Under the pieces are notes generated by a model. That model searched no databases. It worked only from the letters and a program-made list of their open reading frames with translations, and was not told where the DNA came from. The translations under genes were made by a program, and so were the position numbers. A stretch of DNA of 64,000 nt from Cinnamomum chago (Eukaryota > Streptophyta > Magnoliopsida > Laurales > Lauraceae), in contig CP142452.1 of the NCBI GenBank assembly GCA_038049695.1, positions 73,723,501 through 73,787,500 on the forward strand, written 5' to 3'. Positions 1 to 11,333 of the stretch are shown piece after piece. Within the stretch, counting starts at the first letter, position 1. The number at the start of each line of letters is the position of its first letter.

Positions 1-2087
1 TTTTGACATATTAGTCATCCTTAAACTCATTTTCCAAATCTCATGACCGGAAATCAGTTAATGTCACTAAAGTTGCTTGACTTTGGTCAATTTTTTTTTT
101 TTTTTAAAAACTCTTTTGCCCCAATTTCATGATATCATGGGAATATATAAGGAAGGTAAAAAAAAAAACTGATAAATCCAAAGCTGTATTTTGGTCTTCG
201 ATTGCAAGAATACCCAGCCTATTATGCTTTTAGGCTTGTAGATGTTGCCCCAAGCTACTGGATAAATGCCTATTGATTTCCCCCATGAATTCCAGAGAAG
301 TCTTCTTATAGTCTTGTGAATTTCTTATGTGGGCAGAAGATGGCAGTTGCACCGGTAGATGTGCAGGGAGAGAGGCACTGAGTTTATAAATTGAACTCTT
401 CTTACATAGCTCATATAAAGTAAGGACCTACAAAGTCTATGATCACGAGACCCCACAAAGTTTATGATCACAAGACTACATGGGACCTCTTTCAACCCAT
501 TCAAGCGTTACTCAGCACCTGACGGCAGATTTTATGGTGCACAGTTCTTTTTTTGAATAGTTCTCTTCTGTTACTTGTATTATATATATATAGGGCTATG
601 CTCACACAAGCTGCAGCCCACCTTATTACAAGCTGGAGCATGTGAGGCCCAGGTGAGGCCCAAAGGGTGCTTATGAGGCTAGCAAAATTATAAAGTGTTC
701 AGTGGAAAATTCTTGTGATTATTTGATCATGCGTGTTTACCCTAATTATTTTCAACACTAGCGAGTTCTTAATTTTAGTTGGTACAAGGGGTTGTTGCTT
801 TGTTTCTCCCTACCTTCAATAGAGTGGTCTTCGACAAAGATTAACCATGCAGGCACTAAAAGCCTCCAGTAGAAGGAGGGAAAAAAAAAAAAAAACCACC
901 CTTGGTAATTATCAGCTACACTTGTACGTAAAGGGGTAAAATTTACTAATTCATATTTAGAGTTCATATTGGGTTGAGTAAGATCATTATGAGCTTCACA
1001 GGCGAGTGCGCAATAGGGCCCACCTATAACGAGGATGTGAATGATGGAAAGAGTAATGCTTAAAAGGGGCACAAAATATCAAAACCAAAGGATGTAAGAT
1101 GGCTGAGATATGTGAGCCCTCAAATCAACAGCCAAAAAGAATTTAGAGTTAAATCCAATGGTCAACATTATTCAAATTGGTGTGAAATTGAGTTTGGTGA
1201 CAATTCATGATCAGGCAATTTTAAGTACAAAGGTGGGTGTCACAAATCAGGGTGGAGGGAAATGAGATTAAAGATTGTCTCATCGTCAACACAGTCATGG
1301 TTGAATAGTATTGACACCTTAATATCAAACAAATGCCTAGGCTGGGATCGATCCCTTGTCCAACTCGGCAAAAAAAAAAAAAAAAAATACAAAAAGTTGC
1401 TCCACGGGACTCTCACCCTTGTCTGTCACCTAAAATTCCAAGCTTAGAAGAAAACTTAAATCTCCCTTCACATTCAACAAGAAAAGACCAAAGAAAACAA
1501 CAGATGACTAACTAAAGATTTGATAGCTTTGATATTTTCATTCTTAAGCCATCTATGATATATAGGGTCATAGCGCTCACAATATGATCAGTTGCTTTAT
1601 CAATCTTTGAACTATATTGTCCCAATATAACATGTCAATAATTTATTGAAATAATTATAGTCTTCGAATATTTTCAATTTTGTGATTTTTTTTCTTCTTA
1701 GAACAGTAATTTGCAAATTTGGGATGTTCTATTTCTATTACATGCAGTACAGTTTCTGGAACTGATGGTCTCCATAAATTAAATGTTCCAAAGTCTTCCT
1801 TTGATCTTAAGTGGGTGGTTATGTGTTGGTATTATGTCACGAATGGCAGGTGCTAACTTCGTGGAGTTGTGGTGGAGACAATTACAAAAAAAAAAAAAAA
1901 AATTGTGGCTAGTAAAGGAGCTACTAATTAAGCCTTCAAATTCTTCATAGTGTGGTTGTGTAAATTGCAATGAAGAAGGTCTCACACAAAGTATGAAGAG
2001 TAATTTTGTGCTAGTAGAAAAATCATTCAAAGTTACTGGGAGTTCTTCACACATCATATGTTTATGCTAATTATATTACACATAGTT
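1..2087. other. Intergenic, AT-rich; includes 3' flank of the first LecRK
   Basis: No gene is supported here. There are several poly-A/poly-T runs (for example near 90, 885, 1370 and 1885). A short tandem duplication lies at about 425-475. The part from about 1640 to 1900 matches, in inverted orientation, the stretch after the LecRK pseudogene at about 13560-13750, so it is conserved 3' flank of the LecRK family rather than unique sequence. The small open frames seen here look like chance. Confidence 0.6.
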
Positions 2088-2288
2088 TATGCTAATTATA
2101 TTACATATAACAGAATAATTCAAATCTCATCTTACTAGTAAGCATTGTTATGCTAATTATATTACATATAACAGAATAATTCAAATCTCATCTTACTAGT
2201 AAGCATTGTTATGCTAATTATATTACATATAACAGAATAATTCAAATCTCATCTTACTAGTAAGCATTGTTATGCTAATTATATTACA
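2088..2288. repeat. 61-bp tandem repeat, 3.3 copies
   Basis: Units at 2088-2148, 2149-2209 and 2210-2270 are essentially identical, followed by an 18-bp partial unit to 2288. A degenerate partial copy precedes them from about 2061. The array ends about 33 bp from the stop codon of the LecRK gene, so it lies in or next to its 3' untranslated region. Confidence 0.95.
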
Positions 2289-2321
2289 CAAACATCATTA
2301 TCTTTAGAAATTTACATACCA

Positions 2322-4346
2322 TCAACGGCCTCCAGATTGGAGCGATTCGGCAACAATCATCGACGAAGAGCTTAAAAATGGACACCCAATTGTATTAGGA
2401 CTATTAGGATAAAAAGACTCCATTTTTTCTCCCACTGCTGATACAGCTATTTCATTCCATCCGCTTGATGGAAGTTCAGGAAGAGGACTGTCCCCATCAA
2501 GGAACTGCGTCACCTGCCTGATGCTAGGCCTAGCTGCAGCCATGGGGTGAGAGCATAGAAGCCCAAGCTTTAACACCAATTCCATCTCTTCCTTCACATA
2601 ATTATTCCCAAATCTTGCATCTCTCGCCTCCACTATCTCACCACTCTTCCAGCACTGCAACACCCAATCCACCAATATCATCTCCTCCGGCGATCCTCTC
2701 CAACTTGTCGGTCTCTTCCCACAAGCGACTTCGAGCATAAATGCCCCGAAGGCAAACACATCGGTGCTCGTCGTCACCTTGCCCGTTCGAGTCAGCTCTG
2801 GGGCAATGTAGCCTAGAGTACCAACAACATGGGTGGTCTGAGGATTGGTTCCATGATCGTATAACCTGGCGAGACCAAAATCTCCTAGTCTTCCATTAAA
2901 TTCACTATCTAAGAGGACATTGCTAGCTTTGATGTCTCTGTGTAGGACTACCTGCTCCCATTCCTCATGTAGATAGAGAAGTCCAGATGCCACTCCTTTG
3001 ATAATTCGAAATCTCTGCTGCCAATTGAGGATTTTCTCATTTTGGTAAAAAAGGAGCTTGTCCAGACTTCCATTAGGCATGAAATCATAGACGAGAAGTA
3101 GCTCCCCCTTGCGTCGGCAGTAGCCAAGGAGCTGAACCAAGTTCCTGTGCCTTAGCCGGCCGAGGCTCACAATTTCAGCTATGAACTCTCTCATCCCTTG
3201 TTTTGATTTGTGAGAGACTCTCTTCACTGCTACTTGTTTATGAGAAGATTGCAACACACCTTTATACACCATACCAAATCCTCCCATCCCCAACAGCTCT
3301 GTGTCTCTAAACCCCTTGGTTGCTTGAAAGAGATCCTTATAAGAAAACCTGTGCATCCCATATTCACGCTCCCAATCTTCGAGTACTTCAGCATATCTAA
3401 TCTTCCTTCCGACTATAAAACCAATAGTAGAGATGGTTAGGAAAACGAAGAACACAGCAATTGAGGGCACCCCAATTGTCAAAATCTTGGATCTCTTCTT
3501 GGGTCCAACCCTAGGAAGCTTGGGAAGGCGAGAGAGATCAAGCTCTTGAGCTCGACCGTTCATCTTAAAGCTCCATCCAAGAACATAATGATATGATCCT
3601 ACAATCGAGCCTACTGCTGAAGAGAAACCCACGTACATGGACTCTTTTATGATAGGTGAAAGATCCATGGCTAATGATAACAGTGGAAGTCTAGGCTTCA
3701 CCACATTGGTAGGTGACAGTGTTACATTAAGCTGCTTATCTAAACCACTATATTCTACCCATACCTGAATTGGGCTTCCATTTGCAATGCTTAAGTTTCC
3801 AAACCCACCTTTTTCATTGATAAAATAAGCCGCGGGAGCAGATTTAACAGAGGTTAAACTGTTGACATTAATTCCAACGTGGTCGTCTTCCATGTCTTCG
3901 AATTCAATGCTCTTGCTTGTGTCAAATTCGATGGCAACCATATGATTCGATGAATTTCCGTTGTTGGAGGAGTTGAAGAGACCCATATATTGGCTGGGTA
4001 AAGCTGTAGTGAGATCCTTGGTGGGGGAGATGACAAACGCCATACCATGCCCGCTCAAAATGTTTTCTCCGGGGACAATGGCCATGACGAAGGTAGTATA
4101 GAAAGAGAGAGCATTACCAGCTGAAGAATCCTTGAAGGGGATGGAAAGGGAGTAGAAGGCATGTCCACTACCTCGCCTTGAAGTGTTGGTTAGCCTCAAG
4201 AGACCGTTGGGTGTGATCTGGGCCAACCCGTCTAGGCTCATGTTCTTTTCAGCTGTAAGAAATCCATTGTATTTGAGATCAAGGCCGTCAGATCTTGAAG
4301 CTACAAGATTCATGAAGAGAAACGGGACAATGATCTTTGAAAGCAT
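2322..4346 (-). CDS. LECRK: L-type lectin-domain receptor kinase (LecRK, clade IV-like)
   Basis: Single-exon gene for a 674-residue plasma-membrane receptor kinase. Seen in order: signal peptide (1-18), legume-lectin domain (about 20-262, with VAIEFDT and the DDHVGI stretch of the metal-binding region), membrane helix (about 289-312) and a Ser/Thr kinase (about 346-617). The kinase has the glycine loop GMGGFGMVYKG, the VAVK lysine, the HRDIKASN catalytic loop, DFG and GTLGYIAPE, so all key residues are present. The C-terminus AESLQSGGR is typical of Arabidopsis LecRK clade IV. I chose the ATG at 4346 because both paralogues start MLSK there; an upstream in-frame ATG at 4370 would add eight residues. 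The ligand is unknown. The family is known for roles in immunity and development; any specific role here is inference. Confidence 0.93.
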   Translation of the reverse strand: MLSKIIVPFLFMNLVASRSDGLDLKYNGFLTAEKNMSLDGLAQITPNGLLRLTNTSRRGSGHAFYSLSIPFKDSSAGNALSFYTTFVMAIVPGENILSGHGMAFVISPTKDLTTALPSQYMGLFNSSNNGNSSNHMVAIEFDTSKSIEFEDMEDDHVGINVNSLTSVKSAPAAYFINEKGGFGNLSIANGSPIQVWVEYSGLDKQLNVTLSPTNVVKPRLPLLSLAMDLSPIIKESMYVGFSSAVGSIVGSYHYVLGWSFKMNGRAQELDLSRLPKLPRVGPKKRSKILTIGVPSIAVFFVFLTISTIGFIVGRKIRYAEVLEDWEREYGMHRFSYKDLFQATKGFRDTELLGMGGFGMVYKGVLQSSHKQVAVKRVSHKSKQGMREFIAEIVSLGRLRHRNLVQLLGYCRRKGELLLVYDFMPNGSLDKLLFYQNEKILNWQQRFRIIKGVASGLLYLHEEWEQVVLHRDIKASNVLLDSEFNGRLGDFGLARLYDHGTNPQTTHVVGTLGYIAPELTRTGKVTTSTDVFAFGAFMLEVACGKRPTSWRGSPEEMILVDWVLQCWKSGEIVEARDARFGNNYVKEEMELVLKLGLLCSHPMAAARPSIRQVTQFLDGDSPLPELPSSGWNEIAVSAVGEKMESFYPNSPNTIGCPFLSSSSMIVAESLQSGGR

Positions 4347-4557
4347 TTTTATTGGAGCTTCTTTTAGCATCTGGTGCAGAGATGAAATGGAATAATGCGC
4401 TGGTTAGAACAGGAGAATACAAAGTCATAGTCCATCAATCGACGGAGTCCAGATGCTGAGTGTCTCTCTCATGATTAACAAGAGTCAGGCAGTGGAACTT
4501 CACCATTGGTCCACCTGTTGAGAATCTGATCCATAGAAGGAGAATTCCGCCGCCCCC

Positions 4558-4588
<31 letters not shown>

Positions 4589-5690
4589 ACACAATGATCT
4601 GTGATCATGCCTAATTTCTTTTGTTTATCATAGCTTTAATTTACTCACCATTGAATTGAGTCTAAAAAAAATCCTTGGTTAAAAGACTCAGACTGATTTT
4701 TTCCATGACCCTTACCCATAAAAGGACCTTTATAGATGATAGAAATGGATCCAAGTGGGCCGCATGAGCTTAACTACATATACACATAGAATGTTGTCTG
4801 CTTATAGGCAAAAATCTTCCTCTCTAGAAATGAACGTCTTCCCCTTAATTGGATGTCCCCAAATCTTTTTCCAAGATGAGTTGGTTTCATTGTAATAGTG
4901 TGCATACACATTACTAGTGGGACTAGTACTTTTATATTTGAGTAAAATTTGAAGATATTCCATGTAAGTAAAGGCATTCAGCTGTTAAGATTTTCAATAG
5001 GTAGCATAGCATATACTTCCATTCTCCTTACTTTGGGTGAGCGAGCCAAAGAGGAGATGAACTCTCATTCGCAGGATCCTGAGAGAGAAGGGTATCCTAA
5101 AGGCGATGCAATTGATCAACTGCGGTCTTGGACAAATAATATCGAATCTGGTTTGGAATAGGTAGTGGGAGACTTTTGTTTCCTAGTCTTTTTCAGGACC
5201 TTTTGACCTGGAGAAATTCAACATGATTAATTATGACAGAGAGGACTTTGTGCTTGTTAAAATGAAAAACACAAGTGTATTTGCTCATTTCCGGCCTGTA
5301 GAAAATTTTGTCCCAGAAGTGATGGGTTTTCCTTTACTAGCTAGGACCAAAAATAGGACAGGTGACAACGATTCTTCTTTGGTAACCCAACCATGCGGGC
5401 ATCATCCAAAACAACTCCTGCACAAAGGTGACACCAACGGTTGAGTTAGCCAACGCCAATGGTTCCTTGGTCATTAGTCATCTTCGGTGCTAGCTGCCCT
5501 GAGTTCGAAGAAAGGGACCTGAGTTCCTAACCTCAAGTAGAATTGGGTACAAGGGAAACTAAACCGAACCCACCTGTACTCGCACCCATCTTGCTCAAAA
5601 ATTGGGTTTCTTGGGTTTAGCATAGATGATATCAAACCTGCTTCGAGACAAGTATAAATCAGGTTTTTTGAAGTGATTTATTTAATGAAT
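4347..5690. other. 5' flank of the first LecRK (partial copy of the repeated flank block)
   Basis: No gene. The proximal part matches the flank of the LecRK remnant at 6304-6540. The part from about 4800 to 5690 is a diverged copy of the block found again at 6914-8090 and 8404-9850. This is the presumed promoter region of the minus-strand LecRK. I could not pick a convincing TATA box. Confidence 0.6.
4553..4593. repeat. Poly-C / (CA)n microsatellite
   Basis: About 22 C residues followed directly by about ten CA units, some 210 bp upstream of the LecRK start codon. A length-variable tract in the presumed promoter. Confidence 0.95.
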
Positions 5691-5784
5691 AGCAAACGAA
5701 GGACCAAAAAAAAGGACTATCTGCCTAGGTTCAAACTTGTGCAGCCAGGTAAGAATTGACGAATCTTAGAACTCGAGTAAGAGG

Positions 5785-6303
5785 TCATTCTTAGCCTCAA
5801 GAGACCAATGGGTGTTGTATGGGCTAACCCATTATTTTCAACTATTAGAAGTCTGTTGTATTTAAAATCAACATCGGATTGGGATGCTACAAGATTCAAG
5901 AAGAGAAACAGTACAATGTGTAGGATCTTACACTCTATTGAGCTACCACTCATCCCAAAACCAATTGGTGATAGAGGGCGAGGGCTTGACCACAATTATG
6001 ACCGCTCAGGAGCGAGGGTAGATGTTGACCTCAACAATCCCCCCCCTCAACGGCACACCCGCCGCGACTCCTGCTGCGAACTCGCAAAACGCGTGTCCCG
6101 TGACTCGAACACCCGACCTACCAGGCTCTGATACCACTTGTAGGATCTTACACCCTATTGAGCTACCACTTATCCCAAAACCAATTGATGATAGGAAACA
6201 ACACAACAATAGTTTTATGGTGAGGGCGAGAGCTTGACCACAATTATGACCGCTCAGGAGCGAGGGTAGACGTTGACCTCAACACAATGATCTTAGAAAC
6301 CAT
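5785..6303 (-). pseudogene. LecRK remnant: signal peptide and start of lectin domain, split by a TRIM
   Basis: The start codon at 6301-6303 opens MVSKIIV, the LecRK signal-peptide start. Coding resumes at 5913 on the far side of TRIM-1 with LFLFLNLVASQSDVDFKYN, then homology to the lectin domain ends near 5785 (after a GLLRL stretch). Compared with the intact genes there is also a small in-frame deletion after the first 20 lectin residues. Only about 50 codons of a 675-codon gene survive. The flank upstream (6304-6540) clearly matches the flank of the intact gene at 4347-4545, so this was once a whole tandem copy. Confidence 0.85.
5919..6284 (-). mobile_element. TRIM-1, terminal-repeat retrotransposon in miniature
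   Basis: 366 bp. Terminal direct repeats at 5919-6036 (118 bp, with a 28-bp internal deletion) and 6139-6284 (146 bp) run TG to CA and are flanked by the 5-bp duplication CAATG (5914-5918 and 6285-6289). On the minus strand the first repeat is followed by TGGTATCAGAGC (6125-6136), the primer site for initiator Met-tRNA, and the second is preceded by a G-rich polypurine tract (about 6039-6047). The internal part is only 102 bp and has no gag or pol. It must be moved by another element's proteins. It sits seven codons into a LecRK copy. Confidence 0.93.
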
Positions 6304-8403
6304 TTTTTCTTCCAGGTTCTTTAGCGTATGGTGCAGAGAATAAATGGTTGGAGAGATGAAATGGACTGATGTGTTGCTTATTACAACAGAATACCTAGTT
6401 TCCTGTTTTGGTAAAAAAGATTACGAAGTTATTATAGTCCATCAGGCCAAGGAGCCCGGGTGCTATGCTTAACATGAGTTACGGCACTGGAACTTCACTG
6501 TGGATCCACCTGTTGAAAATCTGGTCCATAGAAGGAGGATTTTCTTCCTAGAGCAGGACTACATGTGCAGCCCAACTCAATCGAGCCCGCTTGGAACCAC
6601 CATTCATCAGTACATATATGCGACTCCTTTCACACTCTTATCCCCATTGATCTGCAGTCACGCCTAATTTCATGCCCATCAAACCTTTACTTGCCGTTGA
6701 ATTGAGTCTTGAAAAATCTTTTGTTGAAAGACTGCTAACTTTTAGGTTGTTTAATCAAGGGTTAGGATAATTTGATGGGATTGATTTTTTGTATTAGCTT
6801 TATCCATAAAGAGACCTTTCTAAATGAAAGGAATCCATCCAAACGGTGCCCACAAGTGGTCTACATATACTCATATGTAGTCTGCTTGTAGGTGAATTAA
6901 TCTTCCTACATGGAAATGGACACCTTCCCCATTATTGGATGTCCCCAGATTTTGTTAAAAGATGAGTTGGTCTTATTGTAATATCAAGAATCTGATTATT
7001 GATTAATATGGTGATTAAAACAATCACATATATTATTAATTACATTACTAGTGAGACTCTTAACTTCTCTTAGAATATAATTTGAAAGTATCATATGCAA
7101 ATAAAAGGCGTTCATTTGGCCTAATGTATATTTCCATTCTCCTTACTTTGGGAGAGTGAATAGCTGAGGAAATTAATGAGGAACACCCTTTCACTGGGCA
7201 CACGAGAGAGAAGGGTTACTGCCTTATGCAGTAAAGGCCATGCAAGCAACTGCGGCCTTGGGTGAATAATTTCAAATGTGTTAAATTTTAAGACTTTTTT
7301 ACTTGGAGAAATCCAACATGAATAGACGTGGGGTTAGAAAAGTCTTGTGGGGAGACTTTTCCAACAATTGCTCCAAGGCTCGAAATAGACGTGGGAGACT
7401 TCTGTTTTCAACTCTTTTTCAAGACTTTTTTACTTGGACAAATTCAACATCAATAATTATGACAAAGACGGGTCTGTGTTTGTTAAAATGAAAAATACAT
7501 GAGTGTATTTGCTAATCACCGTAAGGGCACATTTGTGTAATCAATTTCCGGTAAAAAGAAAAAGGCGACGGTGGAAATTAAATTCTGTGCCATAGTAAAA
7601 TATTCTATGTTCGGCACAGCCGCATTTACTCCTATAGAGCACAAAAAATGGCGCAAGTTTTCTTCTTCCTTCAAAAATAAATTCCTATACAAGGAGCTCT
7701 CTGAAAGTAAAAAAAGAAAAAGATTTCTACAAAAGAGGAAACTTTTCACGGAACCAACTTTCAAACAATGAGGGCATCATCCGAACCAATCCCTGGACAA
7801 AGGTGACAGCAACGGTTGATTTAGCCAACGTCAATGGTTCCTTAGTCCTTACGATTCTTCGGTTGTGGTTGTGGCTCTCCTGAGTTTGGAGAAGAAATTT
7901 GGATGCTTTAACTTACTTGAATTTGGTACATGGCAGTCTAAAACCCAGCCCACCTGTACCCACACCTATCTTGCTCCCCACTCAAATTTCTGGGTTTAAG
8001 AGATGATATATCAAACATGCTTGAAGACAAGTACAAATCAGGTTTCGAAATGATTTGATCAATAACAATTATCAGAAAAAGGCCCGGATTAAACAATTAT
8101 ATTTGTGAACGTTAATGATTATTTAAATATGAAATAAAAAGTGCATGTGAGAGTCGCTATCACCTCGCATGTGCGAGTCCCTGTCACCTGGCCACCTCGC
8201 TTCCCTTGCATGTGGGCCCCTATTATCTTGCATGTGCGAGTTAGTCCTCTTTGCATTTGTGAGTTCATATTACCTCACTTGTGCAAGTTGATGTTACCTG
8301 GCCACCAGCCTCTGATGCATGTGTGAGCCCTTATTATCTTACATGTGCAAGTTAGTCGTCCTCGCATGTGCGAGTTCCTATTACCTCACATTTTGAGTCT
8401 CTT
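6304..8403. repeat. LecRK 5' flank, first copy of a 1.5-kb tandem duplication
   Basis: 6304-6540 matches the flank of the intact LecRK at 4347-4545. From 6914 to 8403 the sequence is repeated directly at 8404-10690. The junction near 8404 joins TTTGGGAA to TGGACACC. No gene is supported; the small open frames inside (for example 7516-7771) occur in both copies with differing lengths and look like chance. Confidence 0.75.
8141..8390. repeat. Degenerate minisatellite with GCATGTGCGAGT core
   Basis: About nine imperfect units of roughly 25-35 bp with the core GCATGTGCGAGT and spacers ending in ATTACCTC. The same array recurs at 9896-10031 plus 10531-10575 and at 63340-63478 plus 63824-63870 in the other copies of the flank block. 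Confidence 0.7.
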
Positions 8404-9319
8404 TGGGAATGGACACCTTCCCTATTATTGGATGTCCCTAGATTTTGTTAAAAGATGAGTTGGTCTTATTGTAATATCAAGAATCTGATTATTGATTAAT
8501 ATGATGATTAACACAATCACATATATTATTAATTACATTACTAGTGAGACTCTTAACTTCTCTTAGAATATAATTTGAAAGTATCATCTGCAAATAAAAG
8601 GCGTTCATTTGGCCTAATGTATATTTCCATTCTCCTTACTTTGGGAGAGTGAACAGCTGAGGAAATTAATGAAGAACACCCTTTCACTGGGCACACGAGA
8701 GAGAAGGGTTACTGCCTTCTGCAGTAAAGGCCATGCAAGCAACTGCGGCCTTGGATGAATAATTTCAAATGTGTTAAATTTTAAGACTTTTTTACTTGGA
8801 CAAATCCAACATGAATAGACGTGGGGTTAGAAAAGTCTTGTGGGAGACTTTTCCAACAAATGCTCCAAGGCTCGAAATAGACGTGGGAGACTTCTGTTTT
8901 CTACTCCTTTTCAAGACATTTTTTACTTGGACAAATTAAACAACAATAATTTTGACAAAGAGGGGTCTTTGTGTTTCTTAAAATGAAAATTACATGAGTG
9001 TATTTTCTAATCACCCTAAGGGCACATATATGTAACCAATTTTCAATAAAAAAAAAATGAAGATGGTGGCAATTAAATTCTGCACTACAGTAAAATCCAT
9101 GTTTGGCGCAGCCGCATTTACTCCTGGAGAGCACAAAAAATGGGGTAGGTTTTCCTCTTCCTCATAAAATAAATTCCTACAAGGAACTCGGGAAAAAACC
9201 AAAAAGAAAAAAATTTCTACAAAAGAGGATACTTTACGGAACCAACTTCCGCGGAATGAACACAAGCGTGCCCTAAATTTCTATTGCAAGTAGAAATATA
9301 TATAAATATATATAGGGGG

Positions 9320-9444
9320 TATTCAAGTGAGGGACTCCTTTTTGGGGAGGTTTCAAGTACAAAAGGGTGTACTCCCTTCAAGTAGAAAAGCCCTTTTATA
9401 TTTGAAAGCTCCCCAAAAAGGGGAGGGAATCCCTCACTTGAATA
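9320..9444. repeat. Foldback (MITE-like) inverted repeat
   Basis: Left arm from 9320 begins TATTCAAGTGAGGGA; the right arm ends with the complement at 9444. The two arms pair over most of their length, through TTTTTGGGGAG and AAAAGGG, leaving a loop of about 20 nt. It is absent from the equivalent place in the first tandem copy (near 7765), so it inserted after the duplication. Confidence 0.75.
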
Positions 9445-10031
9445 TTTCTCATACATATTAAGAAGAAATGAGAGGTTTCTCATAAGGAGATAACGATTCT
9501 CCTTTGATAACCCAACAATGAGAGCATCATCCGAACCAACCCCTGCACAAAGGTGAAAGCAACGGTTAATTTAGCCAACGTCAACGGTTCCTTAATCCTT
9601 ACGATTTTTCGGTTTTGATTGTGGCTCTCCAGAGTTTGGAGAAGAACTTTGGATGCTTTAACTTACTTGAATTTGGTACATGCATGGCAGTCTAAAACCC
9701 AACCCACCTGTACTCACACCTATCTTGCTCCCCACTCAAATTTCTGGGTTTAAGAGAGGATATATCAAACATGCTTGAAGACAAGTACAAATAAGGTTTT
9801 GAAATGATTTATTCAATAACAATTATCAGAAAAAGGCCCGGATTAAACCATTGTATTTGTGAACGCTAACGATTATTTAAATATGAAATAAAAAGTGCGT
9901 GTGAGAGTCCCTGTTACCTCGCGTGTTACCTGGCGACCCCTCTTTCCTTGCATGTGTGGGCCTCTATTACCTTGCATGTGCGAGTTAGTTCTCTTTGCAT
10001 TTGTGAGTTCATATTACCTTGCATGTGCAAG

Positions 10032-10514
10032 GTTTTTTTTTTTTTTTTAATAACGCAGGGTTCCCGACCCTTTGGGTCAAAATAATCCCTATGGACTCAG
10101 GAGAGAAAGCAGGGTAAAATTCCCCAAGCCTGTTTGGGGGCTTTACTAATGGAATTGAGTGGAGTAAATATTATTTTGAGGAAATAATAAAATATAAGTG
10201 AATTATGATGGTATTTTATTTTTAGTTGTCTGTGATGGAATCTTTTTTACTTTTTTTTTTATTGAAAAGTGGAGTTTTTTTGTCTTTTAGTGGAGAAATA
10301 AGGTTACTTTCTAACCTTTTTTTTTTTTGAAAAATATGGTGAGAAATTTGAATTAAAGTGTTTTGGTGAGATTTTTTTTATAGAAATTGGGGCTTTACCT
10401 TACTTGACTATGAGGGTAGAGTTGTCAAACAAGCTCTATGGCCCCAGTGTGGTAGTTCAGTTTCGAACCCACAACCTCCGGATACAAACCGTAGTCCTAG
10501 GCCAACTGAGATAT
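10032..10514 (-). mobile_element. tRNA-derived SINE-like retroposon
   Basis: On the minus strand it starts near a tRNA-like A box (CTCAGTTGGCCTAGGAC) followed by a B box (GGGTTCGAAAC) and ends in a poly-A tail (poly-T at 10034 on the plus strand). It is bounded by a 16-bp duplication, 10016-10031 and 10515-10530, with one mismatch. The first tandem copy has an empty site near 8280. A second copy, 329 bp, lies at 63479-63807. Confidence 0.75.
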
Positions 10515-10690
10515 ACCTTGCATGTGTAAGTTAGTCATCCTTGCATGTGCGAGTTCCTATTACCTCACATTTTTTAGTCTCTTTGGGAACCAACTCCTTA
10601 GCTGTAATATAAACAAAAAAAGAAAAAAAATTTGATGTAACTAATTGATATTGTAATAATAGCAAAAATGTGAGAGGATATAACTTCAAA

Positions 10691-11333
10691 TGAATAAAAG
10701 GATTTATGTATTAGGAAAGTAATTTTTCAGTAACTTCCTCTTTTCCAAGTGTTAATGATAAAAAAAGATATAACTAAAGCCGCTTAACTTTGGTCAAGAA
10801 AGAATTTTTACGATCCTGGCCTTAGAACCACAATATCATGGATTTTATTAGTAACATAGAAATGCAATTACAACAAAACAGGGAGAAAAGTTTTTTTTTA
10901 TTATTTATTTTTTCACACTATTTATTTAATTGTTTGAGTAAACCAATCTAGACATCACACACCTTAAATCTTTCATATATCTTATGAAAAGATGAGTTAT
11001 AATGTGATTCACATATATTGCGTATTTGTTATTCGAGTTATGCTTAAGATTAGCTTATCTTTATTGTACTTGACTGGTAGCTTGGTTAGTGAGGCCCCCT
11101 TCCGCATAAGCAACCCATCCATGGATCGCAAACCTTTAATTTTGGTAGATAGCCGTCTGCATCCCATGAGTAACTATGATGACCCCATCTCTCTCTTATC
11201 TTGAACATATGAATTAGCTTGGTCAGCTCTTTGTACTTTCTTATCAGCACCATGTCTCGCTTCTCGCATACATTTCTCCTATGAGGGGGGAGAGAGAGAG
11301 AGGCGATCGAGGACCCTTGAGTCTTCCTGAACA
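10691..11333. other. 5' region of the LecRK pseudogene
   Basis: AT-rich sequence ahead of the plus-strand LecRK pseudogene. I see no convincing TATA box or other gene. A GA-rich stretch (11287-11303) lies just upstream of the start codon. Confidence 0.5.

Larger units (their letters stand above)
8404..10690. repeat. LecRK 5' flank, second copy of the tandem duplication
   Basis: Direct repeat of 6914-8403, enlarged by a foldback insertion (about 9250-9500) and by a 483-bp SINE (10032-10514). The end of the block matches 63211-64000. No gene is supported. Confidence 0.75.

Noticed and set aside
4183..4395. Plus-strand frame over the LecRK start
   Set aside because: Exact shadow of the LecRK signal peptide and lectin domain; same applies to frames inside 11500-13160 and 44440-46210.
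8141..8390. CRISPR-like array
   Set aside because: Repeats are degenerate and spacers are themselves repeated; this is a plant nuclear minisatellite.
10440..10530. tRNA-like A and B boxes
   Set aside because: The rest of a tRNA cloverleaf is missing and the sequence has a poly-A tail and target duplication, so it is a SINE head, not a tRNA gene. The same holds for 28700-28795 and 63757-63807.
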